Assembly (NCBI GenBank): GCA_025200525.1
Contig: CM045761.1
Location: 38,944,190-39,008,189, forward strand
Length of the DNA stretch: 64,000 nucleotides
Reading direction: 5' to 3'
From: Camellia lanceoleosa
Taxonomy: Eukaryota; Streptophyta; Magnoliopsida; Ericales; Theaceae
Part shown: piece after piece, positions 35,203 to 46,890 of the stretch
Layout of the letters: each line of letters opens with the position of its first letter
Position numbering within the stretch: the first letter of the stretch is position 1
The notes under the pieces: generated by a model
The model's input: only the letters and a program-made list of their open reading frames with translations
Told to the model about the DNA's origin: nothing
Database searches by the model: none
Made by a program: the position numbers and the translations under genes

Positions 35203-35238
<36 letters not shown>
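35203..35238. repeat. (CT)n microsatellite
   Basis: Uninterrupted CT units just upstream of the exon-like segment at 35264. Confidence 0.9.
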
Positions 35239-35242
<4 letters not shown>

Positions 35243-36019
35243 ATATGCTGTAATAATCTGCAGGAAATTTGAGAGGGAATTTAATTCTGAGCTTGAGAGT
35301 CTCGGGACAATTTTGAGCAGCAGTTCTCAAGCCCAGCCATATTTAACTCATCTTGCTCAATGGATTCTCAGTGTTGGAAGGGACCAGTAAGTTAGTTCAG
35401 ACACTTTGCTCCGTCGTTTTTTGGGTGTAGACAATATTATTTAAGATGCCTTGCTTGCATTTGACTGTATGTATAGGATAGAGAAAATTTTGTCCCTTGT
35501 TTGATTCTTGAGAATATGGTGATGAGATGTGACTCGATACTTGGCTGCTAATGCATACCAGCCAGGCCGGCCTTGCTAATTTTGGTTTTTCTGACTTTTA
35601 GACATGTAATATGTATTTCATTGAGACTAGGCTTCTAGTTCTTCTCTTGATTTTTTTATTTTTATTTTTACAGTGAGCACCAACTATTTCATTTCTACCA
35701 TAAAACTCTCTTCCATTCTCTCTCGTAAAAAAAAGAATTAAAATTTGATAAACAATAAATCAAACAATAATAAAGGTAGAGAGAAAACCATAAAAAAGAT
35801 ATGCATGTAGTCTGATGATAACAGAGTATTATCAAAGGTCTATGGGTGGGACTGGGTTGATTGTGGACTGTACCTCCTCTTTCACAGGCTCTTACAAAAG
35901 AAGTCCTTTGATGCACCAAGTTAGTAGGGGGTTTAGACAAAAGGAGAAGATAATAGAGATTAGGGTTATATTAAAGTTACGTTTTGCATGTGGCCAACTT
36001 TTATATAACACATTCTTTT

Positions 36020-36021
<2 letters not shown>

Positions 36022-36073
<52 letters not shown>
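36022..36073. repeat. (CT)n microsatellite
   Basis: About 25 CT units, the longest such tract in the window. Confidence 0.95.
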
Positions 36074-36075
<2 letters not shown>

Positions 36076-36817
36076 CTCTAGTGATTGGAGGAATAATTTG
36101 AAAGGGCAAGCAGAGGTAGAAGTGATTTGAAGAACGGGCAGTGGATTTTTCATATGAACTCCCCATTTTGCAGGGGGTGGAGGGGAGTCTGGGGTTTGAA
36201 ATGGGGCTAGAAATAGGGTAGGACCAAGCTTCGAGGTTCTGAGGTGTCATTTGAAATTGATGATAGAGGCCTTTTTATTCTCCAGAAGGTAGACAAAAAC
36301 ATTGGTTGTAGTTATTGGTGGTCGCTCGAGCTATGAATAGTTTAGTGAAGTAGTTAAGAAGGTGAGAAAGTTGTTTGATAATAGTGATAAAAGGGTGGAT
36401 GAGAAGATCAATGACTGCACTAGTCTTGAGAAAATTGAATTGAAGAAATCGACTAATTTGGGGAGGGAGGAGATTTGTGAAGCTATTAAGGTAAAAAAAA
36501 GAAAGAAAAAAAAAAAGAAGAAGAAAACTTATCTTCTAGCAAGGAAAATGAACTAAAAAGGCTTCAATGTAGGGTTAATTATGAAGGGAAGGGAAGAAAG
36601 GGAGTGAGGTTTGGTGGGGTAGTGTAGTGTGGAGAATAAGGTTGAGCATTCCCATCTTGGAGGAGAGATTTTAGATATGAAGAAAAATTTTAGCGCCTTA
36701 TTTCACTCCACAGTGAACCCCTGACCCATGGTCCATTCTACTTACAACTGTATATGGCACATTCTTTAATAATTTGTGATTTGTGTTGTCATTGATGAGT
36801 CATTGTAACCAAGATAC

Positions 36818-36819
<2 letters not shown>

Positions 36820-36866
<47 letters not shown>
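36820..36866. repeat. (AAT)n microsatellite
   Basis: About 15 uninterrupted AAT units. Confidence 0.95.
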
Positions 36867-36868
<2 letters not shown>

Positions 36869-37258
36869 TAAAAAGAGTTATGTGGGTTATTTTGGGTGAG
36901 CAGTGTCATATGTCCTTTTGATGTTATAGAAGTTCCTTTGTTTATTCATTCTACCCAATAAATTTAATACTTGTACATGTTTGGCTCATTCATTTAGAGT
37001 GCCCACACTTGAGGCAGCATCAATGATCTTGATAGTTAAGTTAAACCCTTTGTAACAACTTAAGCTTTTAGATGAAATGGTCATTAACAAGTCAGATTTA
37101 CTAGTGAAATCTATATTATCTTTGGCATGTTCTCTCAAGTTTCGAATATGTGTGCCTTGCTTAGGTCTGATTAGTGTTGAAAACTTGATAATTATTTAGC
37201 ACAGTTTATGTACAATGTTTCTTTTATTCTTTATATAAATATTTCTAATCTAAGACAG

Positions 37259-39373
37259 GTGTGGAGCTAAACAATCCGGTCAGCTAGGTTCATCTTCTCA
37301 AGCACTTGATGGCATCCTTGGTTTTGGACTAGCAAATTCTTCCATGATATCACAGCTTGCATCGGTTGGAAAGGTTAAAAAAATGTTTGCACATTGCTTG
37401 GATGGTACTAATGGAGGTGGAATCTTTGCTATTGGACAACTGGTGGAGCCAAAACTAAACTCAACTCCGTTGGTCCCAAACCAGTATATGATTTTACATC
37501 ATGATTTCTAATTTGCAGTGAAACTATGAGATATTTTAATTTTGGGATGAGTTTTGTCTTCATTACAAAACTGGTATTTGAAGTACTTTTTGCATCCTTT
37601 TGACAGAATGGAAGTGGTTATTTAGCTTGGATTTTAGTATCTGACTCAAGTTCACCAATTTGACGCTTTAAATTGTCTATTTCCCCTCATGTTGAGTAAT
37701 ATTAAAAGACATTTATAATATTCGATGACACTGTAAAATAACCAAAATATTGTCATACCAACCATCACAAAGAATTCACCCAAAAAAACCATCACAAAGA
37801 CCGTTGGTTTCCCTCTCTACCTCTGAACTATCTTTCTGTGTCACTTTAATTGCCTCACCATGATTAGAGATTATTGGTTGATGGCAACCGAAAGCAAATG
37901 ACTCCGTTTTCAACTATTGTGTCTATCTCTTTCCTATGAACCCAATTAAAGTTATCCACGACCATATGAACCACCATGGCAAGACTACCACCTTTACATC
38001 AGCTTCATCAAGACACATCAACTCTGTTAGGATCCACCAATTTTAAGCTACAATGGCTAGATATAATTAAATCAATGAGCTTTAGTTTGGACCACTAAGC
38101 TCCAATTTCTTGACTTCAAGTCTGAACCTTCTGTTCCCACTCTCTCTCCAAGCGATTAACAATCTAGACCTATCTTAGGCTCAACATCGATGTGGTTTGT
38201 AAGATTAATGTGACATGTCGGGGCTTTGTTTTTTAAACGAATGGCTTTGTGCTTATGTTGAGACGAAAATTAAAAAAATAGAAGATTGAATCAATGGCGA
38301 TGCATAATTTCTGCCATGCTTAACAGGAAATCAACCACCATCTCCACCAACAACACTGACACCTCCCACTTCTCCCTTGACCACCATAGGTTCCCCTTTC
38401 TATGTTTTTGTTTTTTTGTTTTTTGAGAAAAACTTTTCGTATTGTACATAATTTTTTTTCCCTTAGATTTTCCATACTATTCGATACATCAGTAACCACT
38501 TATTAAATTTTGTCAAATTACGCCCTGTGTCCTAACCACGTGGGGTCGGCTACATGATTTTTTTTTGCCATTCCACTTTGTCAAGGACTATATGCTATTC
38601 TTTCTAGTAACTTTCTCAGGCAATGAGTGAGAAAAAAAGTTATCCCACAACTACTTATGAAAAGAAGTGAGTATTTAAATCTTGGGCAATGATTGTTAAA
38701 TTTACTTCAAGGAATAAAATAACATGCAAGGAACACCCTTACTCAAGAATTAAGTTTCTATTTGCATTAGCAATTAGATTATGAAGAAATGATCCGCCAC
38801 TATATCTATTTTCTTTCATCTATTAGTAATTATTATTATTATTATTTTTTCAATTTTAGAAGAAAGAGATATTAATATAGCATATGATTGTTAATTTTAA
38901 ATCTATTTTTAATGGACTTGCTAGTTGCTACTGCATAACATTCTTTTATTATTCTTGTCTGTTTATAGTTCCTCAATCAGGTTTGATCTCGGTTCAAGAA
39001 TCTTGTCTAAATTACAGTTCTTTTCTTATCTTGGGCACATTACAATGTTATTTTGAAGGCAATTGAGGTAGGTCATGATGTTCTACAACTTCCCACAGAT
39101 GTATTGGATTAGTCAGTCTGGGAAAGCAGTGGTAATTTATAGTGGTACAACCTTGGCATATCTTGCAGATGACATGTTTACCCCACTAATGGAAAAGGTA
39201 TGCCAAATCTTTTAAAGCATATTGACCTTGTACTCTTCCTATCAAAGACTGATTTGCTCTCTCTTCTTTGTCATTTTTTTTTTCTTTCTGTGTAATTAGA
39301 TTATGGCCGCACAACCCGATTTGAAATTGCATACCGTTGAGCAGCAGTTGACTTGCTTTCAGTTCAATGGAAA
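37259..39373 (+). pseudogene. A1 aspartic protease-like fragment, three exons
   Basis: Pepsin-type plant aspartic proteases cleave proteins with two catalytic Asp residues. Exon-like segments are 37259-37483 (CGAKQSGQLGSS, LDGILGFGLANSSMISQLAS, KMFAHCLDGTNGGGIFAIG), about 39080-39197 (LPTDVLD, then in another frame SGTTLAYLADDMF), and 39300-39373 (AAQPDLKLHTVEQQLTCFQF). Borders are AG before 37259, GT at 37484, GT at 39198 and AG before 39300. The middle exon has a stop after LPTDVLD, a frame change, and Tyr in place of the second catalytic Asp (YSGTT instead of DSGTT). The exons for the first catalytic DTG and the C terminus are absent. The segment cannot encode an active enzyme. Confidence 0.85.
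37484..39079. other. intron-like spacer of the protease fragment
   Basis: AT-rich sequence between two protease exons. Near 38522 there is a short GC-rich block (accacgtggggtcggctaca) of a kind often seen repeated in plant genomes. No coding exon was recognised. Confidence 0.4.
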
Positions 39374-40425
39374 GTACGGACCCTATATGGGATTTTTTCT
39401 TCTTCTTTTCTATAGTGAAATGTTTGCAGATTATTTATATTATGGAACTTGCTTGCTTCAAGAATTTCACTTATCGTTTTACATTCACATGGTGATAAGG
39501 CATAGTTGTTATATGCATGTATATATCTGGTGAGTTTTTATAATAAAAAAAAAAAGGGGCACCAAGGGGGTGCTACTTGTGTAGAAAAAGCATCAAGGGT
39601 AATATCACCCCTTATACATTATAAGCAAATGAGAAATGAGTTATTTGGTGTGTCATTGCTAGAAAACTAGTTTCTCAAAAGCTTGAGTTGTTATTGACTT
39701 GGCCCAATAATATATGTCAAGTTCTCACACTCCACCTCCATGTGTGCCCCCTTTGCATGTGCGGAGGAGAGGCAAATAAATAGAATGGGGTGTAAATACA
39801 GACAGGATAAAGTGCACATGTAGAAAAGGTAACATTAGATGTGATGTTTTGGACAGATAGTCTCACATGCTTCAAAGAGTATGGAGGTAGAAAATAATCA
39901 AGCATTTAGATGTGATGTTTTCCAATTCTTAGGCAATATAGATGCATTTTTGCTGGTGCTTCAACTCAGGTGGGTCTAATTGTGTTGGAACCACAGAACT
40001 AATTCCTATGCCCCATCATCACTGACCTTTTATAATTCTTATGCAAAGGTCATCCTATCCAACTTTCATTCATTCAGATACAATGATTTTTCCACATCCT
40101 GGCCAATCTAACTCAACTTCTTTCATTATAAATCGTGAACAATGAACTAGCCATCAAAGCTAGTTGTCATAAGTAACATCTTTTTGCATTGAAACATTTA
40201 AATTTTTGGCTATAGTATTGAAAAATCTAACAATGCAAACTCATTATAAATTGCAGATCTGCTTCAACTATATAGCATCAGGCCCATAATTCAGTATAGT
40301 TTTTATTCATTACAATCCAAAGGTTGTTGAGTTTGTGTTAGTTACATCAATGCTAGATTTGTGGCTCAATTTATATTCTTGAATAAAATTTTGATCACAA
40401 TTTTTGTTTGAAAGCATTTTAGTTT
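39374..40425. other. intergenic, no gene recognised
   Basis: agatgtgatgtttt occurs twice (39837 and 39907). Otherwise unclassified. Confidence 0.4.
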
Positions 40426-40426
40426 A

Positions 40427-42045
40427 GTTTTTTTTTTTTTGATCGGCAAAAATAGAAAACTTTATTGATGGCAATGAAAGGTACAAGATGTAAACACAAA
40501 AACATCAAAACATCAATAAAGAAAGGAGGGTACACAAAGCATCATAATGGGCTAAATCATTCCAACTCTGTTGGCACCAAAAAACCCATCCGATCATCTG
40601 CTAAGCACCCCCAACAGAGAGCAACACCCAAGAAAGACAACCCAAATCTGGGGGAACAAAGCAACACAGAAAACAGCAGGCTGTAGGAGCAGAACAGGAC
40701 TGCACATACCTCAACCAGCAAAGCAATACCTCAGTAGCAGAACATAAGATCAGCACAGATAACATAACAGCATAGATAACATAACAACCCAGATCATACA
40801 CTAAGCTCAAAAAGCATACCATACACAGGCTCAACCACCAGACCTCACTAACAGATCAAACACTGACAGCACAACCCAGATCAGACACTAACCTCAGCAA
40901 CCAGACCAAACACAAGCTCAGCCATCAGACCTGATTCTAATACATATTCAACCACCATACCTGAGGCAAAACTTGACCTGCTGCAGATTATACACCAGAT
41001 CATTCACAGAAGCTTCCACATATAATAGCGAGGCCTTGACCCACAAAGCTACTGTAATGAAGGTCATCCATAGCCCAGCAAACCACTGAAAGCTGCTGAT
41101 GTTGCACCAACTAACCTAGGCCCCTTGTAACCAAAACAGAACCAAGACTGGCATTCTAACAAAACATATCAACCACCATCAGCCAACAAAGCAGTTCGCA
41201 TCTCCCTTTTATCAACCACCAAGACTTGCAGCCAACTTCTTCCCATCAAAACCACATAAAACAGAAAGAAAAAAAAAAACTCCTCAACAATAATGACACA
41301 GTAGTCCATTGTTGAGCCTAGCAATCCAGCAGCATATCAGTTCCAAACAGAACCTAAATCAAGCAGCAGCAACCCCAACAGATGAATAAACACCACATCG
41401 GGAAATGTGAATTGATCTCTGACAATGCCAAAGACAGGACAGATAATAACCAGACCACCCAACAAATTAGGAATCAAAGAAGACAAAACCAAGAACCAGG
41501 TCCAAACCCCAATTGCTGCTGCTAACTTAGCATTGTTGCATACTGATCTGGGGTATAAAGGCTACTTGTGGGGTAATACTGAGGCAATACATAGTTGTTA
41601 ATGAAATCATAACTCCCCATTCCAACTAAATATATGCACTTTCTTAGGTAATCGGTAGCAGCTTGATTACTTCCTAGTAAGAGGGCAATGCTTGAAATTG
41701 TGATTTGATGATGAATTAGTTGTTGATTCAAACTAATTCGAGCACCATCAATAAAGTGAGAGAACATAACAGCAGCAATATCAGGAGCCCAGTAAGCAAT
41801 AAGACCCGCGCAGACATGAACTACAGCATAACAACAGCACTACATAATGAACTCTGCTGCCATGAACTCTAAGCATAGCATCTGTTTTAGGTCCTAGAAG
41901 TGAGCCACTCAATTTATAGACTGATGCAACAGTAAAAAGCTCACATGGGTAATCAGAGTATTCGCAGCAGAGTAGTAGCAGCAGAGTAAAAACTATACAA
42001 CCATCAGAATAATAATAGCAACAAAGACCCTATTGCCATGAACAC
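40427..42045 (-). mobile_element. LINE 3' end joined to a GDSL-lipase exon
   Basis: A T tract at 40427 is followed by gatcggcaaaaatagaaaac, the minus-strand poly(A) end with AATAAAG. Upstream on the minus strand comes a T/G-rich 3' UTR over 1 kb long containing repeated tgatctgggttgt and gtctggttgctgaggt blocks. Its end matches the plus-strand element at 45317-45935 (gatcggatgggttttttggt against gataggatggattttttggt). The segment 41522-41760 is a host-gene exon. The 5' limit near 42045 and the target duplication were not resolved. Confidence 0.6.
41522..41760 (-). pseudogene. GDSL esterase/lipase exon fragment
   Basis: GDSL esterases/lipases are secreted serine hydrolases acting on acyl esters. 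The minus strand reads ARISLNQQLIHHQITIS, LLGSNQAATDYLRKCIYLVG and YYPTSSLYTPDQYATML, the conserved middle exon of the plant family. In the family YLVGMGS is normally followed by N or S and DYINNY; here SYDFINNY. Ahead of ARISL the DNA resembles an intron end (tttattgatg for tttattgcag), and after YATML it leaves coding sequence. The neighbouring exons are missing. It sits inside a LINE-like 3' region on the same strand. Confidence 0.8.
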
Positions 42046-42049
42046 ATCT

Positions 42050-42455
42050 GTTAAGAGTCATCATTGACTTTTCTAGAATTATTTAGGCTATTAAGTGCAT
42101 GTTGAATAATCTAGAAGACTCCGGAAAAATCTAGAAGACTCTAGAAAGATCTAAAGAAATCCAGAAGATTCTAAAACATTGTAGAAGATTCCGGAACATT
42201 AGAGAAGGTTGTAGAAATCTAGAGAAATCTAGAAGGTTCCGGAAGGTTCTAGAATATTTTAGAAGTATAGAAAGTACTATTATATACTAGAATAGTTTAG
42301 AGAGTTCTACAATATAGAAAAGTAGGAGTATATGCTAGAATATTCTAGAGGGTTGATAATAGCCCTTGGATCAAAATGATCCTAGCCATCCATTGAGGAA
42401 GTGGATGACTATATAAAGGGAAATGACCTCATTTGGAAGACAACAAGACACAACA
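42050..42455 (+). promoter_or_regulatory. heat-shock-element-like array with TATA box
   Basis: Between 42090 and 42350 the sequence is dominated by GAA and TTC units spaced two bases apart (ctagaagactc, gaagattccggaa). At 42232-42254 five units alternate perfectly: GAAggTTCcgGAAggTTCtaGAA, a better than consensus heat shock factor site. TATATAAAG is at 42410-42418, about 155 bp after it. Transcription from here would be cut off by the LTR sequence starting at 42456. The likeliest source is the U3 of a stress-responsive LTR element or a heat-shock gene promoter; neither can be proven here. Confidence 0.6.
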
Positions 42456-43136
42456 TGTCACAACCCGCTCCCCGTACCCAAGGGTTAGGTATCATGATGG
42501 CCAGTACCTGAAGTTACCTACGGCCAATTCTTAAACAAACAAATAAACGCAAGCGGAAGTAAAATTTAAATGAGGGTACCAAAATAATCATCGGAACTTC
42601 TATTTTTATTACAAAATTTATTGACCCAAAAGGCCGATATTTACATATAAAAATATCATAAAAGTGCTGTGCGTGTCTATTCCGCAGCCCCGCATCTAAG
42701 ACTTCCCAAAAGCTATTTCTGAATTGCATTATTTTTTAAAAATTGGTAAACAGCTATAAGCACATGACAGGGTGAGAAATATTATACCAAGAGTATAAGG
42801 GACACGAAATAACCATGGATAGTTAGTTAAGCCAAAACATTTACATAACTCATTTAAGTGGCAGAAACTGAAATACAAAAATTATGTAAATAAATAACCA
42901 TAACCAGGGTACGGTACAGAACAGAACAGAACAGAGGTCACATAAGTGACAGTCAGAACAGAGGTCCGGATTCAAGAGGTGGCTCGTACGGATTATAGAG
43001 GTGGCTCCGACAATAGTGTAGCACTTATCTCCGTACAGCACTTTGCTGACAAACAGAGGACCACAAAGTGGTCAAACAGAAGCTAATGGGTATTTAAGTC
43101 CCCTAAGGCATGATACTCCCGTTGTGGTACTTACAA
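42456..43136 (-). mobile_element. LTR fragment, minus orientation
   Basis: TGTCACAACCCGCTCCCCGT at 42456 and the following 680 bp match, inverted, the 3' part of the solo LTR at 47197-48739. Shared blocks include catgatggccagta, acgcaagcggaag, atatcataaaa and caaacagaggaccacaaa. Similarity stops near 43136, so the U3 differs. Sequence to about 43800 may be the rest of this LTR, with a TATA-like element (inverted ctataaatac) near 43316. No matching target duplication was found at the far end. Confidence 0.7.
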
Positions 43137-43877
43137 CAATGATCTTCACAAATTGTAGTAGCACTCTAAACAATTTGTACGGTGAACCAAACTTGTGTTC
43201 TATACTCTCAGAAATTTTCCTAAAATAATATGTAGAATATATATGCAAAAGAGCACAAAGGAAGGGAAGAAAACAGATTTTTGAAATGAAGAAAAATGTT
43301 GGAAGATGGTTTGTATTTATAGGGCCAAACATGTACGTTTTCAAACTTGAACAGGTATGATTTCAAACTGGAACAGGTGCAAGATCTGTTTGAACCCAGT
43401 TTGAATCTGTTCAAATCTGCCTAGGTAGATTTAAATCTGTTTGGGAATAACTGAACTTGTCCGGTGCAAAACAGGATAAAAAACTGTTTGGACAGTTTAA
43501 TCTGTTATGGAATTCAGACTTGGAAGAGGCACAATTTTTGGACAAAAAAATTGAATTCAAATTTGAATTAATTTAATTTTGAAATTCAAATAAATTCATG
43601 CTAGAATTTGAAAAAATTCAAATAAATTTTTTGTCCAAAAAATTAATGTTAGAATCGACTCAACCCACAACCCACACCAGTGCCCAGCGGTGCGCGTGTG
43701 GTGGTTTGAGTCAAGGTTCAATTTGTCCATAACTCCTCCCTTCTACAAACTTGGGATGCCACTTGGGGCCCAACCCAAGTGTTGTCAGCTAGAACATATA
43801 TACACACATAAGTTCTTTTAAGTTATCAATGTTGGATACCCATTTCAAGGAAATCCATATTTTTCTTCTTTAATAGT
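43137..43877. other. probable LTR U3 region, unclassified
   Basis: It contains short repeated phrases such as ttgaacaggt, gatttaaatctg and ttgaattcaaa. No coding motif. Probably belongs to the minus-strand LTR on its left. Confidence 0.35.
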
Positions 43878-44175
43878 CTATTCCACAAACTCGAAAATGA
43901 CATAAACTTTCCATTCACTCATAAATGGTTTTGACGAACCGTCTTCACCGTGTGACTTGCCATGCGATAAGGAACACGTCACCTCTTTAGACCCATCCCA
44001 AAAGACGTGTGGGACCCACTCAATTTTAGAGCCCAAAATAAGCCTATAAAACCATAATTCCAACACTTGCCACACAAAGGGGCAAAAAAGTAGGATATGG
44101 TTCAAGGATTCCAACTCAAATTTACACAACACACAAGATTACAACTTAGCTTTATTCATCTTCCACTTTCTAATG
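43878..44175 (-). mobile_element. LINE zf-RVT fragment
   Basis: The minus strand reads CVLCKFELESLNHILLFCPF, a CxxC...H...C zinc-finger-like domain of plant L1 reverse transcriptases, then FVWQVLELWFY. It is collinear with 4571-4695 and 60444-60590, and continues rightwards into the dispersed composite repeat. Confidence 0.8.
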
Positions 44176-45310
44176 CATCTGCGTCAATTGTTTGGTTAGA
44201 ACTGCATAAATATAAGACTTCAGAACTAGGAACAAAATGAGTGGGATATAAGTGTTTTTGTTTGTTTGTTTGTTTTTTCTTTTTCTTTTTTTTTTATTAG
44301 GGCATTTACACACAAGTCTTAATTTATGAACTTATATTCTATTAAGTCCTAACTAAAATTTTTTGAACTTTTAAGCCCTTTAATTGTTAATAGTCAGAAT
44401 TACTCTTGTTCATTATTTATAATATTCTATAAAGGAACATGATGATTTGACATTTATTTTGATTTTGAAAATTTTAAAATATCAACTTTCAAATTTACAA
44501 AAACTAAAATAAAAATAAAAAAATTGTGAAAAAAAAAAAAACTAATTTTTTTTTGAAAAAATTGAATTATCTTTTTGTGCAAAACTGAAAATTTTGTATA
44601 TATAAAGAAGCATGATCGTGGAACATTGATGTGCAAAACTAAAAAGAAAAAAAAAAAAAAAAACTTTGAAAATGAAAAAACTGATAATGTTTTCAGTTTT
44701 AAAACTTGAAAAATTTGTTAATATTCTCAGTTTTATTGGATAGTTAAATCAAACCAATAAGTGAAAGGTAAAAACATTTAATCTCATACTCTGTTTTTTT
44801 AATCAGTTAGTGTGAAACAATTATCTAGAACATTCCTATGCAAAATTGATAATGTTCTTAATTTTAAAAATTGAAAAAAAAAACTGATAATATTCTTAGT
44901 TTTACTAAATAGGACTTATTGGTTCAAAAAATCTTTAATAGGACCTAAGTTACCATAACATTTATAAATAAGACTTTTAGATAATTAAATTTTATTTATT
45001 TTTTTTTATTTAGAGATTCACACGAGGTTGGTTTAGAGGTTCTACTTTCTGCCAAATCCAATGGTGACATTTCTCAAACGTTAAGAAACTTCAAAAAATA
45101 ATAAAATCAGGGACATAATATCATATAGTAATTTGTTGGTTTGGTGACTCAGTAGTGATTGTTGAGAAGTCATATGCTACTATTAATTTTCTTTAGTCTG
45201 ATGAATAACCTAGAAGACAGTGGTAGCTATTTTTCATTGCTTGAACACAATCCACATACAGCTACAGGGCACTTCGAATGAGTAAGAAACCCCAACATGC
45301 ACTGATTGAT
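44176..45310 (-). repeat. dispersed composite repeat, long form, second copy
   Basis: Aligns with 5372-6480, including the roughly 690-bp inner insert (44299-44990), and preserves the uninterrupted target site of the hAT element at 4696. It is split from its right end by the LINE insertion at 45317. Confidence 0.75.
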
Positions 45311-45316
45311 TTGGAA

Positions 45317-45935
45317 GATGAACCTGGGTGAACCTGGGTGGGTGGAATTGCAGCCGTTTTGCCTCAGACTCTGCTTGTCTTGCCCTGCTGTCTTTTTGGC
45401 TCTGCTGGTTCAGGTTCTATTTTGTTTGGATTGTTTTTAGCTGATGCTTCGGCAGCCATATTGCTATGTTTGGTCTTCTCAGCAATCGACTGATATGGTC
45501 TGATTTGGAAGATGTAAAAAGAGATCCAGCTGTGTTGCTGTTTGGATTGAAAATACTTTCACTGATCTAGGCATTGCCCAAGAAACACCCCACCATCTGT
45601 TCTCCGCTGTTAGTTCTGCTGGTTGATGCTGGACTGATATGCTCAGGTCTGTGATGGACTCCGGTGTGTTCTCCTGTGGGTGTGTTTGTCCTGGCTACTC
45701 AGCTGTGCTGTTGTTGCTTTGGTTTTGGTCTGTTTTCTCGTTCGTTTCTCACCAACACTGGGGGTGCTAGCAAATGATAGGATGGATTTTTTGGTGCCAA
45801 CCTAGTTAGGATGATTTAGCTCATTGTGATACTCTTGCACTTCCCTTTTCTTTATTGATGTAATTTGATTTGTACTTTGTACTTGATTCTTGCATCAATA
45901 AAGTTTCTTTTTTCGCCGATCAAAAAAAAAAAAAT
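45317..45935 (+). mobile_element. 5'-truncated LINE 3' end with target duplication
   Basis: Inserted into the composite repeat. tgcactgattgatt stands both before it (45299) and after its poly(A) (45936), and the copy at 6475-6490 shows the uninterrupted site. It ends with aataaagtttcttttttcgc, cgatc and A12. The 3' UTR carries ggatggattttttggtgcca, as in the minus-strand element at 40427-42045. No coding sequence remains. Confidence 0.88.
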
Positions 45936-45949
45936 GCACTGATTGATTA

Positions 45950-46170
45950 TTTATTTATTTACTTGTTAGCCACCTATAGGTATCTCTCCTTCGTTTTTTG
46001 TTTTTGTTTTTGGGTTTGATGCTCTATTGTTTTTTTTTTTTTAATGGATTGCACTATTAAGGGATTTGTGGCTTCTACATCTGCAGTGGCAAAAGTGGCC
46101 TCTGCAAAAACAATGGAGCAACACAATTGTTGTTGTATTCTATGAATGGAATAAATTTTTTTTTTTTTTC
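45950..46170. other. unclassified spacer
   Basis: The end of the composite repeat (ttatttatttacttg) is followed by T-rich unclassified sequence leading into the 320-bp tandem repeat. Confidence 0.4.
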
Positions 46171-46890
46171 CTTCTAACTCTCAAGAATGAAACTTCTCTC
46201 TAAATTTCTTCGTCTTTCATCATTCTTGTCTCTTTTGTTGTTGGAACTAATTAGTTTGGGTTACTAATTGTTTCATTAGCTTAAGTGATCAAATTTAACT
46301 CAAACAAATTTTGCTTAGTCTCTTTGAAAGAGGATTTACTGAGTAATTATAATTTAATGATCTTAATTTAACTTAAGCACCTCAGTTAAGGTTTCCAACT
46401 CGTCCAAGTGTTCAATTTTCAAGTCTAAAATAATGAATTTGAATTTCCTTTGATTTTCTTCCTATTTCTCTATCTTTTCTCAAACTTTCTTTTCTAGCTC
46501 TCGAGAATAAAATTTATCTCTAACTTTCTCTGTCTTTCTACATCATTCTCTCTTTTGTTGTATGAACTAATTAGTTTGGGGTACTAATCGTTTCATTAGC
46601 TTAAGTGACCAAGTTTAACTCAAACTAATCTTGCTTAGTCTCTAAAAATAAGAACTTACTGAGTAATTATAGTTTAATGATCTTAGTTTAACTGAAGCAC
46701 CTCACTTAAGGTTTTCTAAATCATCTAAGTGTTCAATTCTTAAGTACAAAAAGATGAATTTGAATTCCCTTTGATTTTGTTCCCGTTTCTCTTTCTTTTC
46801 TCTAATTTTCCCTTCTAGCTCTCAAGAAGAAAGTTTCTCTTTAACTTTCTCCGTCTTTCACCATCCTTGTCTCTTTTTTTGTTGGAAGTA
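46171..46890. repeat. 320-bp tandem repeat, about 2.25 copies
   Basis: Units begin with ttctaactctcaagaa-type sequence at 46171, 46491 and 46811. Each full unit contains tgaactaattagtttgg-type sequence, ttcattagcttaagtga and tttaatgatctta. The last copy is cut where the pararetrovirus-derived sequence begins at about 46890. Confidence 0.88.

Larger units (their letters stand above)
31324..35386 (+). pseudogene. serine-rich plant protein of unknown function, degraded
   Basis: Exons are inferred from splice sites and codon use: about 31324-31518, 31632-31913, 32252-32286, 32370 to about 32430-32463, 32836-32935, 33016-33623, 33721 to about 34600, and possibly 35264-35386. The product has LDWDTAFFISAG-FLDPEKL near the N terminus, an acidic segment, a Ser/Thr-rich low-complexity region (33070-33330) and the motif PSGLRMPSPRIGFFDE before the donor at 33624. 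I believe this matches a conserved plant family without a firm function, but cannot name it. In-frame stops interrupt clearly coding sequence: TAA 33342-33344, TAA 33883-33885 and TAG 34579-34581. Joining exon 4 at the GCAT|gt donor would also create a stop. The first coding exon was not found. The 35264 exon (ELESLGTILSSSSQAQPYL) could be the last exon or a separate fragment. Confidence 0.7.
35387..37258. other. intergenic with microsatellites and a possible LINE ORF1 trace
   Basis: It contains (CT)n at 36022-36073 and (AAT)n at 36820-36866. Between 36210 and 36490 plus-strand readings such as VSFEIDDRGLFILQK and EKIELKKSTNLGREEI look protein-like and may be the remains of a retroelement ORF1, but the frame is broken and I cannot name it. 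Confidence 0.35.

Noticed and set aside
41522..41767. Functional GDSL lipase gene
   Set aside because: Only one internal exon is present, without the GDS motif exon or the C-terminal catalytic Asp-His exon.
46171..46890. CRISPR-like or other short regularly spaced repeat
   Set aside because: The repeat unit is 320 bp and contiguous, without spacers, in a plant genome.
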